From Paenibacillus agricola (GTDB lineage Bacteria > Bacillota > Bacilli > Paenibacillales > NBRC-103111), in NCBI RefSeq assembly GCF_011440305.1, contig NZ_JAAOIW010000005.1, forward strand, positions 467,580-531,579: a stretch of DNA of 64,000 nucleotides. The letters are read 5' to 3'. Position 1 is the stretch's first letter. Each line of letters begins with the position of its first letter. The notes beneath the pieces were generated by a model. The model saw only the letters and a list, made by a program, of their open reading frames with translations, did not search any database and was not told where the DNA came from. Positions 9,078-18,369 of this stretch are shown here, piece after piece. The translations under genes were made by a program, and so were the position numbers.

Positions 9078-12000
9078 TCACTTTACTTTCGCTGTATCCT
9101 TACCCAGCAGCCCTTCAATCGCTTGGATCAGCTTCTCGGAAGGCTTGACCTTAAATTGGTCGTTAAGGCTTAACATTTTTTGGCTTTTCTCGTAGTACAG
9201 CAGTACGGAGAGTGGCCCCTCATGCTGGACAAGCAGCTGCTTTAAGCTGGTTAATATATCAGGCTTCTCATGTAAAGGAGAAATTTTGATATATACCCGC
9301 TGGCTGCGGTCAGTTGCAGGCACCTCTGCCTTGCCGACTGTAGACCGGCTTGGGGTGGAAGCCAGCTGGTTCCCTTGGGCTTCTGTTGGACGTGCCGGTG
9401 AGTGCTCCGCTGCGCTTCTAGCCGAGTCGTTGCGCTTGCCTGAACCTCCCGCTGCGCTAAGGCCACCTGCGCTTCCTGCAACGCTGTGCTCGCTCAGGCT
9501 GCCACCTGCGCTGCGCTGACCTGTACTTGCGGCTGCGCTGCGTTCACTCAAGCTTCTAGCCATGCTGCGCTCACCCGCCTTGTTCTCGCCTGTCGTGTTA
9601 GGGCCACCAACGCTTCCTGCCGTGCTGCGTTCGCCTGCATTCCCTGCTGCGCTGCGCCCGCCTGTGCTCCTAGACGCAGGGCTGCTGGCCTTCGCCGCTG
9701 CACCGCCTCGGCTTGCGGCAGGCAAGCGGCGTGCCGCATTTTGCAGCAGGTTTGGGTCATTCAAAGCGTAGACTTGCTCCGCAAGCAGTTTAACTTCTTC
9801 ATCGCCCTGCTGCAGCTTTGCTTTAATCAGTATCGGGTTACCCTTCTGGACAAGAGGAGCGTATTGCTTCCATACTTCTGGAAACAGTACAACCTCCACC
9901 TTGGACACACGATCCTCCAGCTCCATGAAGGCCATGGGTTTGCCATTTTTAGTAACAATTGTTTTGTTAGATAGCACCAAGCCTGCGGCCATAACCTCGC
10001 TATGATCTGGCATTTCCGGTAGAAAATGCAGCAAATCAATATCAAGCTTGCGCAGCACCTCCTCGTAATCATCAAGAGGGCTACCGGAAATGTACAACCC
10101 TAACAGCTCACGTTCATGCTCCAGCTGCTGCGTCATTGTATAAGGCGTAATCTGCGGGTATTCGACATCCCAGTTTACATCCTCAACAAAACCAAACAGG
10201 TGAAGCTGGAGGTCATCGCGCTCTTTGCGCCATTTGAGGGCAGCATTGATCGTATCCTCCAGCATCGCAAGCTGTTGGGCGCGGTGCCCAGGCAAGGAGC
10301 CTGTTGCGCCGCCTTGAATCAGCGATTCCAGCACCCGCTTATTGCAGACACGTAAATCCACCCGGCGGCACAAGTCAATCAAGCTCTCAAAAGGACCTTC
10401 GGTGCTTCGGCGTACCTGCATAATGGATTCTATCGCATGGGTGCCTACGTTTTTGATTGCGGCAAGCCCGAAGCGAATCGCATTAAAGTTCAAGGATGCG
10501 GTTTGCGACTGTGAAGGATCTAAATACGTATTTGCTATGGTCACCCCTTCAGGGCCAATAGCGTCTCTGGAAGCGTCCTCAGCCAATGTACCTTCTATGG
10601 CTGCTCCCTCTTCCTGAGCATTCACGGCCTCGAAAGGATCTGCCACGCCAGCCGCTTTGGCAGCATCGCCAGCTTCAGCAGGCTGCACGGCAGGCGTGAA
10701 CACCACGCCGCTTTCGTTGACGTCCGGCGGCAAGACGGCAATGCCCATCCGGCGGCACTCATCGACATATTCTGCCACCTTGTTATGGTTGCCCATGACA
10801 GCGGTCAGCATGGACGCCATAAACTGCACGGGATAATGGGCTTTTAGGTAGGCGGTTTGGAACGCCAATACACCATAAGCGGTAGCATGTGCCCGCGGAA
10901 AGCCATAATCGGCGAAACGGACGATCATATCGTAGACCTTGTTCGCCTCGGCTTCGCTGTAGTTGAGCGACAGGCTGCCTTTAACAAAATGTGCGCGCTC
11001 CTCATCGAGCACCTCGCGTTTCTTTTTGCTTACAGCCCTGCGCAGCAGATCCGCTTCACCTAAGCTAAAGCCCGCCATTTTTGATGCAATTTGCATAATT
11101 TGCTCTTGGTACACGATGATACCATACGTATCACGAAGAATAGGTTCCAGCTCCAGATGCGGGTATTCTACTTCGATTTCGCCGTGCTTGCCTTGGATAA
11201 ATCGTGGAATAAATTCCATCGGCCCTGGGCGGTACAACGCTCCTACCGATATGATATCCTCAAATTCGGAGGGACGCAGATCCCTCAGTACCCGTCGCAT
11301 ACCTGGTGACTCTAATTGAAAAACACCAGTGGTATCGCCGCGTTTGAGCAGTTCGTAGGTATGTGGATCATCCATATCAATTTTATGAAAATCGATGGTT
11401 CGTCCGGTCTGCTCCTTGATCCAAAGTAACGTCCGTTCGATAATCGATAAGGTTCGCAGTCCTAAGAAATCCATTTTAAGCAGCCCGATTGCTTCCAGAT
11501 GCTCCATCGAATATTGTGTTAAGGCCGTTTGCTCATTCCCCTCCTGGAGGGGCACATATTGGGTGAGCGGCTCACGTGAAATGACCACACCTGCGGCGTG
11601 GGTTGATGCATGGCGGGGCATCCCCTCAACCTTCATCGCAAGTTCCAGCAGCTCCGCCGTCTTGGGCTGCTTCGCTACAAGCGACTTCAGATCGGGATTT
11701 TGCTCAACTGCCTCCGCAAGCGTCATGCCTAGCTGATGGGGAATCATTTTCGCAGCGCGGTCAACCTCACTATAGGGCAGGTTCAGCACCCGCCCCACGT
11801 CGCGAATAGCAGCTTTGGCGGCCATCGTCCCGAAGGTAATGATTTGCGCAACATGCGCTGTCCCATACTTGGCAACCACGTATTCAATCACTTCATCGCG
11901 CCGCAGATCGCTGAAATCGATATCAATATCCGGCATCGAGACGCGCTCTGGATTCAAAAACCGTTCAAACAACAGCCGATAACGGATCGGATCAACATCC

Positions 12001-13142
12001 GTAATACGCAGCACATAAGCAACAAGGCTACCGGCAGATGACCCGCGGCCAGGCCCTGTTACAATGTTCTTCTCATGGGCGAAGCGAATAAAATCCCAAA
12101 CAATCAGGAAATAATCTGAGAAGCCCATTCGCTCAATAACGGACAGCTCGTATACAAGGCGCTCCTCTACTTCCTTACGGTAGCTTGGATCGTTCCAAGA
12201 ATCCGTGTCCTTATAACGCATTCGCAGCCCTTGGGTACATAATTCGGCAAGATACGACCCTGCTGTCATATTGGCGGGAATCGGCTCGAATTGAGGCAGG
12301 ATGGATCGGCCGAATTCGATCTCTAGCTTGCAGCGCTCTGCCACTACCAACGTGTTGAGAATCGCTTGCGGCACATGAGGAAACAGCCTGTTCATTTCCT
12401 CGGCGCTCTTCAAATAGAGCTGGCTCGACTGCATGCGCAGACGATCCTTGTCTTCTACGGTTTTGCCTGTGCCAATGCATATTAGAATGTCTTGCATGAC
12501 ATGGTCCGGCTCTCGTACATAATGCACATCATTGGTCGCGATTAACGGAATACCCGTATCCTCACTGAGCTTCAGCATGCTTTGCATCACTTTTTTCTGC
12601 TCCATCAAGCCATGGTCCTGCAGCTCCAGAAAAAAATCCTCGCCGAATATCGCCTGATAACGCAAGGCCGCTTCCTTTGCTTGCTCGTAGCGGTCGTTCA
12701 GCAGATGCTGGGAAACCTCGCTGCCCAGGCATGAGCTCGTACAAATAAGCCCTTCTGAATACTGCGCCAAATGAAGCGGATCGATCCGTGGTTTATAGTG
12801 ATGCCCTTGCAGGTGACCGATTGAGCATAGCTTCATCAGATTCTGGTAGCCCACCTGATTTTTGGCAAGCAATATTAAATGATAGATGGGCTGCTCCTTG
12901 CGTGTGCCTTTATCACGAAGTGAGCCCGCTGTATAGTAAACTTCGCAGCCGATAATTGGGTTAATCCCGTGCTGCTTGCATGCTTTATAAAAAGGAATAG
13001 CTCCGTACATAACACCATGGTCAGTTAGGGCAAGCGACTTCATCCCTAATGCTGCTGCTTGTCCAACTAAATCGTTGATGCGTGCCGCGCCATCCAGTAA
13101 GCTGTATTCGCTATGCACATGCAGATGGACAAAACCACTCAT
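9078..13142 (-). CDS. dnaE: DNA polymerase III alpha subunit, DnaE type
   Basis: Replicative polymerase (in Gram-positives the primer-extending partner of PolC). The N-terminal PHP domain begins FVHLHVHSEYSLLDGAARI and has LALTDHGVMYG. The palm has PDIDIDFSDLRRDEVIEYV near residue 400 with the catalytic aspartates, and FLGLRTLSIIERT and GALYRPGPMEFIPRFIQGKH follow. An OB-fold (AAGLVLSNKTIVTKNGKPMA) lies near residues 1020-1090. At 1354 residues it is about 240 longer than B. subtilis DnaE. The excess is mostly a Ser/Ala/Gly/Arg low-complexity stretch (about residues 1138-1277) plus an acidic Ala-rich insert near residues 815-870. Divergent from ytrH. Confidence 0.97.
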   Translation of the reverse strand: MSGFVHLHVHSEYSLLDGAARINDLVGQAAALGMKSLALTDHGVMYGAIPFYKACKQHGINPIIGCEVYYTAGSLRDKGTRKEQPIYHLILLAKNQVGYQNLMKLCSIGHLQGHHYKPRIDPLHLAQYSEGLICTSSCLGSEVSQHLLNDRYEQAKEAALRYQAIFGEDFFLELQDHGLMEQKKVMQSMLKLSEDTGIPLIATNDVHYVREPDHVMQDILICIGTGKTVEDKDRLRMQSSQLYLKSAEEMNRLFPHVPQAILNTLVVAERCKLEIEFGRSILPQFEPIPANMTAGSYLAELCTQGLRMRYKDTDSWNDPSYRKEVEERLVYELSVIERMGFSDYFLIVWDFIRFAHEKNIVTGPGRGSSAGSLVAYVLRITDVDPIRYRLLFERFLNPERVSMPDIDIDFSDLRRDEVIEYVVAKYGTAHVAQIITFGTMAAKAAIRDVGRVLNLPYSEVDRAAKMIPHQLGMTLAEAVEQNPDLKSLVAKQPKTAELLELAMKVEGMPRHASTHAAGVVISREPLTQYVPLQEGNEQTALTQYSMEHLEAIGLLKMDFLGLRTLSIIERTLLWIKEQTGRTIDFHKIDMDDPHTYELLKRGDTTGVFQLESPGMRRVLRDLRPSEFEDIISVGALYRPGPMEFIPRFIQGKHGEIEVEYPHLELEPILRDTYGIIVYQEQIMQIASKMAGFSLGEADLLRRAVSKKKREVLDEERAHFVKGSLSLNYSEAEANKVYDMIVRFADYGFPRAHATAYGVLAFQTAYLKAHYPVQFMASMLTAVMGNHNKVAEYVDECRRMGIAVLPPDVNESGVVFTPAVQPAEAGDAAKAAGVADPFEAVNAQEEGAAIEGTLAEDASRDAIGPEGVTIANTYLDPSQSQTASLNFNAIRFGLAAIKNVGTHAIESIMQVRRSTEGPFESLIDLCRRVDLRVCNKRVLESLIQGGATGSLPGHRAQQLAMLEDTINAALKWRKERDDLQLHLFGFVEDVNWDVEYPQITPYTMTQQLEHERELLGLYISGSPLDDYEEVLRKLDIDLLHFLPEMPDHSEVMAAGLVLSNKTIVTKNGKPMAFMELEDRVSKVEVVLFPEVWKQYAPLVQKGNPILIKAKLQQGDEEVKLLAEQVYALNDPNLLQNAARRLPAASRGGAAAKASSPASRSTGGRSAAGNAGERSTAGSVGGPNTTGENKAGERSMARSLSERSAAASTGQRSAGGSLSEHSVAGSAGGLSAAGGSGKRNDSARSAAEHSPARPTEAQGNQLASTPSRSTVGKAEVPATDRSQRVYIKISPLHEKPDILTSLKQLLVQHEGPLSVLLYYEKSQKMLSLNDQFKVKPSEKLIQAIEGLLGKDTAKVK
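9310..9730 (-). repeat. degenerate low-complexity repeats inside dnaE
   Basis: A GC-rich stretch encoding degenerate repeats of roughly 8-12 residues around a core like ERSAAGS (ERSTAGS, ERSMARS, ERSAAAS, QRSAGGS, EHSVAGS). It separates the OB-fold from the C-terminal domain of DnaE and stays in frame throughout. Confidence 0.85.
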
Positions 13143-13189
13143 CTGCCCCGCCCCCTTAAATAGTCCGAGTCCCTATATTCTTTTATTTT

Positions 13190-13226
13190 ATCATAATACG
13201 AACACGTGTACCATACAATTTATAAT
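13190..13226 (+). promoter_or_regulatory. sigma-E-type promoter for ytrH-ytrI
   Basis: CATACAAT at 13212-13219 is a perfect match to the sigma-E -10 consensus, and ATCATAATA at 13190-13198 resembles the -35, with a 13-base spacer. It lies 57 bp before ytrH, a mother-cell sporulation gene in B. subtilis, which supports the call. The match is by eye. Confidence 0.72.
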
Positions 13227-13275
13227 AGAAGAAAAGTGGACTTGCATGCAAATGTAGGAGAGGGCGAGAGGCGAA

Positions 13276-13608
13276 ATGGCGAGTTTTTTAACGAAATGTG
13301 TGATGGATTTCTTTATTTCATTTGGAGTAGTTCTCGGGGGAACCATGCTTGGCGGAATCGCTGCCACACTTGTCTTGGAGCCACCAACCACAAGAATGCT
13401 GATCATTTCCGAGCAAATTAAAATATGGGCGGTTGTAGCTGCAGTAGGCGGCACGATCGATCCCCTCCGCTTCATCGAGAGCAATCTGACCGAAGGCTAT
13501 ATTTCCCCAGCCCTTAAACAGATCCTGTACATCGTATTCGCCTTCATCGGGGCGCAGATGGGCACTACGTTGGTCCAATGGATATGCAAAGGAGGCAGCA
13601 GCAGTTGA
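13276..13608 (+). CDS. ytrH: sporulation membrane protein YtrH
   Basis: 110-residue hydrophobic protein with three likely membrane segments (about residues 8-32, 48-62 and 82-104). Sequence and place beside dnaE match the YtrH family of sporulation proteins, needed for efficient sporulation in B. subtilis; molecular function is unknown. A purine-rich element precedes the ATG. Its stop TGA shares bases with the likely TTG start of ytrI. A sigma-E-like promoter lies upstream, implying mother-cell expression. Confidence 0.9.
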   Translation: MASFLTKCVMDFFISFGVVLGGTMLGGIAATLVLEPPTTRMLIISEQIKIWAVVAAVGGTIDPLRFIESNLTEGYISPALKQILYIVFAFIGAQMGTTLVQWICKGGSSS

Positions 13609-14105
13609 AGGTGCCCCCTTATGAACAATTTAGCGGTATGCTCCAAGCAACGGGTTTGCTCATCGCTGGCATGATTATCGGCAGTGCTTTATTTTTGGGC
13701 ATCTACCATCACCACCTCAACAGCACGCTTATTTATAACCGTGAGCTTCAGGATGCAAATGAGCAGCTTCTCCAGGACAATAGCTCCTACAGGTCCAACA
13801 AAAATGTACAAAGCCGAATCAATCGCTTGGATGTTGTTATTGAGTCCGGTGTAGCCGAGCCCTTGGACAAACTGGTGGAACAAGAACTTGAACGGCGCAT
13901 ACGTAATGACCTCAATGTGATCAAAGGGCAAAGGATTAGCAGCTTCAGCGAATCGCCCCATCTGTTCCAAGCTCTTATCGCTCAAAAAACGTATCATAAT
14001 GTTCTGGACAAGGATTACTCCGTGCATGTGACTACCATGGTGCTGGTGCAGACGGAATTGAAGGTGTGGGTGACCGCCAAGGAATGGAAGCGAAGCCCAA
14101 CTTAG
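13605..14105 (+). CDS. ytrI: sporulation membrane protein YtrI
   Basis: Bitopic protein with one N-terminal membrane helix (about residues 15-36), then a coiled-coil-like stretch (NRELQDANEQLLQDNSSY) and a C-terminal globular part. It matches YtrI, the usual partner of YtrH in sporulation. The frame opens at an ATG at 13578, but AAAGGAGG at 13588-13595 sits nine bases before the TTG at 13605, which overlaps the ytrH stop as TTGA. I take that as the start (166 residues). This arrangement suggests coupled translation. Confidence 0.85.
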   Translation: MKVPPYEQFSGMLQATGLLIAGMIIGSALFLGIYHHHLNSTLIYNRELQDANEQLLQDNSSYRSNKNVQSRINRLDVVIESGVAEPLDKLVEQELERRIRNDLNVIKGQRISSFSESPHLFQALIAQKTYHNVLDKDYSVHVTTMVLVQTELKVWVTAKEWKRSPT

Positions 14106-14185
14106 GCTTACGACTCCGTAGCTGGCCTCTTGTCCCCTGTTATCATGGGGCACCTTTAGACGCACAAGATTTAGAAAAAGGTTTT

Positions 14186-15016
14186 CTAATTATTGGAAAA
14201 CGCATCCTTAGCCCTAGACAATGGCAAATTCAACATCGCGGGCAGGGTCTGCGCGAACTGCGTAGGAACCAAGCGAAAGTGGTAGCCATTAAAGGCAAAA
14301 TGCAGCGCTCCTTCCGTGCACTCGAGATCGTCAAGCATATGCTCGATCCCCTGCTTCTCCAGCAAAGTACGAACATGCTCAATAAACCGCTGGTCCGATA
14401 CACCAAAGCTTACGACCATCCGAGGTGGCAAAGCCATCATCGCAATAGGTACCCACCTTCTATGTATAGAGGTGACAATCGCATGGGCGGTTCCACTTAT
14501 AACAAAATTAAACGTATCCGTTTCTTTTATCGTTTGGAGCTGGAGTGTGCTTTTTAACCATTCTCTAAATCCCACTACGTCCTCCACAGGTAAGCCAATT
14601 TCACGTAAATACATCACCTTCAACACACCGCGCGGCGGAAGAATGCCTTCTTTAATATAATGATGAGCAATGATTTCCAGCAAATTTCCATCGCTATCCC
14701 GGAAGTAAATATTTTTACCTGTTTCGAATTCGTCAATTTCTCGGCTGTCCGGCCATCGCAATAAACAAACTCCTGCATTCCTAAGTGCATCCACACTACA
14801 ATCAAATTCCGAGAATGGCACCTCAAAAGCGATATGCGCCGGAGAAAGCGGCTCGTTGACCTCTGTAAATGACAAAGTAAAATGCTCGGTCGGTTGAAAG
14901 CTAATTTCATGATCCGATTCTGATACCACGGGAAATTGCAGCTGCCCTTGGTAAAATTGCTTTATTGCCTGCTTGGAAACCGTATTCAATTGTAGCCCCG
15001 CAAAATGAGTGATCAT
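14186..15016 (-). CDS. two-domain VOC (glyoxalase/extradiol dioxygenase-fold) protein
   Basis: 276 residues with two vicinal-oxygen-chelate repeats. The first begins FAGLQLNTVSKQAIKQFYQ and contains PAHIAFEVP and YFRDSDGNLLEIIAHH, which supply likely metal ligands (His, Glu). The second begins EIGLPVEDVVGFREWLKS. It is probably a metal-dependent lyase, isomerase or dioxygenase of unknown substrate. The frame extends upstream to 15178, but GGGCGGG seven bases before the ATG at 15016 decides the start and removes overlap with the divergent gene at 15120. Confidence 0.82.
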   Translation of the reverse strand: MITHFAGLQLNTVSKQAIKQFYQGQLQFPVVSESDHEISFQPTEHFTLSFTEVNEPLSPAHIAFEVPFSEFDCSVDALRNAGVCLLRWPDSREIDEFETGKNIYFRDSDGNLLEIIAHHYIKEGILPPRGVLKVMYLREIGLPVEDVVGFREWLKSTLQLQTIKETDTFNFVISGTAHAIVTSIHRRWVPIAMMALPPRMVVSFGVSDQRFIEHVRTLLEKQGIEHMLDDLECTEGALHFAFNGYHFRLVPTQFAQTLPAMLNLPLSRAKDAFSNN

Positions 15017-15055
15017 ATAAACCCGCCCTTTGAGTTTCAATTTGTTAGGCTGATC

Positions 15056-15085
15056 CTGATGTTTCCGTCCCGAATGTGTTATAAT
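15056..15085 (+). promoter_or_regulatory. extended -10 promoter for the 15120 gene
   Basis: TGTTATAAT at 15077-15085 is an extended -10 element (TGn before TATAAT) about 35 bp before the ATG. The -35 region (around 15056-15062) is weak, which an extended -10 tolerates. Confidence 0.55.
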
Positions 15086-15119
15086 CACTACCACAATAAT
15101 TAACTTATGGAGGTAGTGT

Positions 15120-15599
15120 ATGCTTACTTTTGAACAAAAGCTAGAGGTATTGGAATCATTCCCTGAGCTGCAGCGCAATAATGTATCGATGGGTCGCGTT
15201 AATTTTCATTATGAGGATAGTGGCTTTGATAAAAAAAACGTCGCCTATCATCTTCATCCCAATGGTAACGGTTATGTATATGGAGGTCGGCTGCACGATT
15301 ATGAAACGGATGATAAAGGGTTTGTGAACATTCGTGAATATAGCGCCGAGGAGCTTCGTGCTTTGGTTGCCAAGTCGATTCAGTCACTTACTGTCAAAAG
15401 GTCGAACAAGCCCCTCGCCAGCAGCGAAGGCGTGCAGGAGGAGCTATGGACCGGACCTAATAACGAATCGTTGCTTGTCAAATATGAAGACGAGCTTTGG
15501 TATATTTATGCAGGCGTGAACCTAGAGTCTGCGTTTGAAACCTATGAAGAAGCCGAGCAGTATTGTGAGGAGGAAGGCTTCTCGAAGGCTCAGGACTAA
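15120..15599 (+). CDS. conserved hypothetical protein, 159 aa
   Basis: Soluble acidic protein, unknown function. It begins MLTFEQKLEVLESFPELQRN and has a central basic patch (SIQSLTVKRSNK) and an acidic C-terminus (EEAEQYCEEEGF). Aromatic residues at regular places (FHYED, YVYGGRLHDYE, LWYIYAG) suggest a small beta-rich fold. A GGAGGTAGTGT leader precedes the ATG, so translation is well supported. No signal peptide or membrane segment. Confidence 0.75.
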   Translation: MLTFEQKLEVLESFPELQRNNVSMGRVNFHYEDSGFDKKNVAYHLHPNGNGYVYGGRLHDYETDDKGFVNIREYSAEELRALVAKSIQSLTVKRSNKPLASSEGVQEELWTGPNNESLLVKYEDELWYIYAGVNLESAFETYEEAEQYCEEEGFSKAQD

Positions 15600-15643
15600 C
15601 GACCAAGCCCTGTGGGATCAAGTCCGGCATAAAGCCTAACCAC

Positions 15644-17599
15644 TTAATCCAGCGAATCCTTAAGCTGCACGCCAGCTGGCAGGATCGCTTCGATATGCTC
15701 CCGCACCGCTGGCTGCCCTTCCTGCTCGACACTGAGGATAGCGACGATGCCGCTATCCCCATGGGTGCGGATCAACCGTCCCATGCCTTGTCGAAGGCGC
15801 AGCAGCATGTAGGGAAGATCCACTTCCTCAAAGGGAGCAGCAGACGCATTGCGCTTTGCCATAAATACCGGATCTTGCGGAGGAAACGGCAACGACCAAA
15901 TAATTACATTGGATAGTGATGGACCGGGCACATCAAGCCCCTCCCACAAAGTAACCGCGCATAGCACGCTTTGTTCATCACGCTGAAACGCCGAAATCAG
16001 ATGGCTGATTTCTTGGTCGCCTTCGAATAGAAACCGCAGCTCAGAGAGGGCTGGGTACAGCTCCATTTCTTTTTTAAACTGCCGCAGCTCTTCTTTAGTC
16101 GGGAATAACAGCAAGGCTTTACCTTGCGTCCGCTCCAGAAGCTGCGCAGTAAACTGCATTTTCTCCGTAAACGTTCCCCCTTCGTTCCACTTGGGAGCCA
16201 CCGCTTGCATTTGCTTCGCATAATCATAGGGCGAGGCGACAGAGAAGGACAAATACTGCTCAACTCCAAGGCTTTCGCTCACATAATCGAAGGAGCCTTC
16301 AACAGACAAAGTTGCCGACGAGAAAACAATCGGGATTTTGCTGGATTTAAACACCTGCTCACGCAGCACTTCCTTGACCGTGCGAGGCATAATGGAAAGA
16401 GTAAGCCCATCTTTGCTATCCGTAACCCAGCAAATTAAACCATCAGCTTGCTCGAACAGCAGCAATGCCCTCTGCAGCATCTCCAAATGCTCTTCGACAA
16501 TACGTAGCTGGTAATCATTTAAGGTGTACATTTCGCTTTCAAAAACAAGCTCCTCCTCAATCGCTGTAAGCACACTGCGGAAGCGCTGCACCTCTTTGAT
16601 CAGCCTGTTATTCAGAATGACCTGCTTGCGATCCGTGCCGGGAATGTCCCTGCTCTGGCGAGCCAGCACCTCAAACATCGTTTCGCTGCGCAAAATCGCT
16701 TCATCTATAAGCACAGCCAGTGTTTCGCGCACTTCTCCCTCAAGCAACCGGATAACCAGCTCTTCAAAGATCACATGCTTCAATTTAAACGTTAGCGCCT
16801 TTTGTCCAGCCGATTCCAGCAAATGCCCTTCATCGAACACAACTGCACAGTGGTCCGGCAATAACGGCAGCTGACCCTCCCGCTTCCTGCCCTCATAGGT
16901 CCATACATGCTCCATATAAAAGTCATGGGAGCAAATAATCAAATCGCCCGATTTGCGGTAATGCTCACGCGACAACGTCTGCCCACAACGATGCCGCTTC
17001 TCACAGGTGAAGCAATCCTGGAAGGAATCCCAGTTGATTTTTTCCCATTGGTCATCATTCATATGCGGGTAATGCTTCCTGTCGCCATAAGCTTCGAACG
17101 ACTGCAGAGGCTTGTACGTATGAACGAACTCCGGCAGGCTCTCATAAATCTCCTGGAACAGGTCCGCCTCTTCGTCGCGGATTCTCGCATCCTCCAGCTT
17201 GACTAGACATACATATTTATCCGGCGACTTGCCTAAACGGGCATCAATTGCCAAGCTGAGATGCTGGGCCAGCTTCGCAATATCACCTTCTGGCTTCACT
17301 AGCTGCTCGATTAAGGACTCATCCGCACAGGCGATAACGGCCGGTTTACGCATATAACGTGCATAACAAATCGTGTACAGCAAATACACCAAGGTTTTGC
17401 CAGTACCCACACCTGCTTCTGCAAAAATCGTTTGTTTATCCGCAAATGCCCGTTCCAGCTGGAACGCCATATAAATCTGTTCGTCGCGAACCTCAAAGCC
17501 GGATTCCGGCAATATATCGTAAAATACATCTGCGATCCAGTCACCGGCCTGTTGGGTGAAGGACTGTTTGGGGTCATAAGTAAAAGGGTAACGCTCCAC
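15644..17599 (-). CDS. DinG/YpvA-like ATP-dependent DNA helicase
   Basis: XPD/DinG-type superfamily 2 helicase of 651 residues. Walker A is EAGVGTGKTLVY near residue 60; DEGH (VVFDEGHLLESA) near residue 255; motif III-like FSSATLS; and motif VI QGMGRLIRTHGD near the C-terminus. The CFTCEKRHRC segment near residue 195 could supply iron-sulfur ligands. No exonuclease domain is fused, unlike the long Gram-positive DinG. It starts at GTG 17599 with GGAGG ten bases upstream. B. subtilis YpvA is the closest protein I recall. Likely role in DNA repair or unwinding of unusual structures. Confidence 0.85.
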   Translation of the reverse strand: MERYPFTYDPKQSFTQQAGDWIADVFYDILPESGFEVRDEQIYMAFQLERAFADKQTIFAEAGVGTGKTLVYLLYTICYARYMRKPAVIACADESLIEQLVKPEGDIAKLAQHLSLAIDARLGKSPDKYVCLVKLEDARIRDEEADLFQEIYESLPEFVHTYKPLQSFEAYGDRKHYPHMNDDQWEKINWDSFQDCFTCEKRHRCGQTLSREHYRKSGDLIICSHDFYMEHVWTYEGRKREGQLPLLPDHCAVVFDEGHLLESAGQKALTFKLKHVIFEELVIRLLEGEVRETLAVLIDEAILRSETMFEVLARQSRDIPGTDRKQVILNNRLIKEVQRFRSVLTAIEEELVFESEMYTLNDYQLRIVEEHLEMLQRALLLFEQADGLICWVTDSKDGLTLSIMPRTVKEVLREQVFKSSKIPIVFSSATLSVEGSFDYVSESLGVEQYLSFSVASPYDYAKQMQAVAPKWNEGGTFTEKMQFTAQLLERTQGKALLLFPTKEELRQFKKEMELYPALSELRFLFEGDQEISHLISAFQRDEQSVLCAVTLWEGLDVPGPSLSNVIIWSLPFPPQDPVFMAKRNASAAPFEEVDLPYMLLRLRQGMGRLIRTHGDSGIVAILSVEQEGQPAVREHIEAILPAGVQLKDSLD

Positions 17600-17626
17600 T
17601 ATAGCTGTGCCTCCATAAAATAAATT

Positions 17627-17908
17627 CTAGTTCAAATAGGTGATCGCCAAATAAATAACACCCACATTCACAACAACTAGCAGCGGAATACCGATTGTGA
17701 AGGAACGGTGGTTGGTTTTATGGCGCCAAACCCTCATACCGATCCATGAGCCTATCGCTCCACCAAGTAAAGCGATCATGAAGAGCTGGCGCTCGGACAC
17801 ACGCCGCCGCCTTTTCTTGGCGTATTGCTTATCTTGGCCCATACGGATAAAGCCTATTACATTCATGATGATAAGGATGATCGCAAGTATGACATATAGG
17901 TTATTCAT
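17627..17908 (-). CDS. DUF1294 membrane protein
   Basis: 93 residues with two to three membrane helices, a basic loop (KQYAKKRRRRVSE) and the DUF1294 segment LGGAIGSWIGMRVWRHKTNH. Function unknown. GGAGG lies five bases before the ATG at 17908, so the in-frame TTG at 17920 is rejected. It is 27 bp upstream of the helicase on the same strand and probably cotranscribed. Confidence 0.8.
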   Translation of the reverse strand: MNNLYVILAIILIIMNVIGFIRMGQDKQYAKKRRRRVSERQLFMIALLGGAIGSWIGMRVWRHKTNHRSFTIGIPLLVVVNVGVIYLAITYLN

Positions 17909-18043
17909 TCGAACCTCCAATTTAAGGCCATTTTGTTATCACTTCAACAATGAACCCTGAATGAAATGGGTCTATTCGTTGCTTTTCAGAAGAAAAATCG
18001 TTACATTTGTAACAACGATAACAATAAAGGATGTGCGGCTCTC

Positions 18044-18331
18044 ATGCAAACGATTCAAACTATTTTATTTGCGCTTTTAGTTGTAACCTTGGTTATGTCC
18101 GTTTATTATAGCTTCCGCTCACGTAAACAAATCGATCCAAAGCTACGGGGTATCTATAGCTCAAGAACGAATATCATGATGGGCCTGATGCTGATTATTA
18201 TCGCGATTACGCAGCTCTTCTTTTTTACCGATTCCAATACCCGCCGTGTATTTGGCGTGATCTGCTTCCTGCTTGGCGCCTTCAATCTATTCGCAGGCTT
18301 GCGCAACCACTCTCATTTTAATCGGCAATAA
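18044..18331 (+). CDS. ytpI: YtpI-like membrane protein
   Basis: 95-residue protein with about three membrane helices and a basic loop (SFRSRKQIDPKLRG). Sequence type and convergent position beside ytoI match B. subtilis ytpI. The frame runs back to 17966, but the ATG at 18044 gives the usual family length; an AAAGG lies upstream with long spacing (13 bases). Function unknown. Confidence 0.75.
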   Translation: MQTIQTILFALLVVTLVMSVYYSFRSRKQIDPKLRGIYSSRTNIMMGLMLIIIAITQLFFFTDSNTRRVFGVICFLLGAFNLFAGLRNHSHFNRQ

Positions 18332-18369
18332 GGCAAGCTGCAAGCCTTCAAGCTGTATCTCCTGTATGC

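Noticed and set aside
9486..9974. 162-residue Cys/Ala-rich frame opposite dnaE
   Set aside because: Produced by the repetitive GC-rich DNA of the dnaE insert; no SD or homology recognised.
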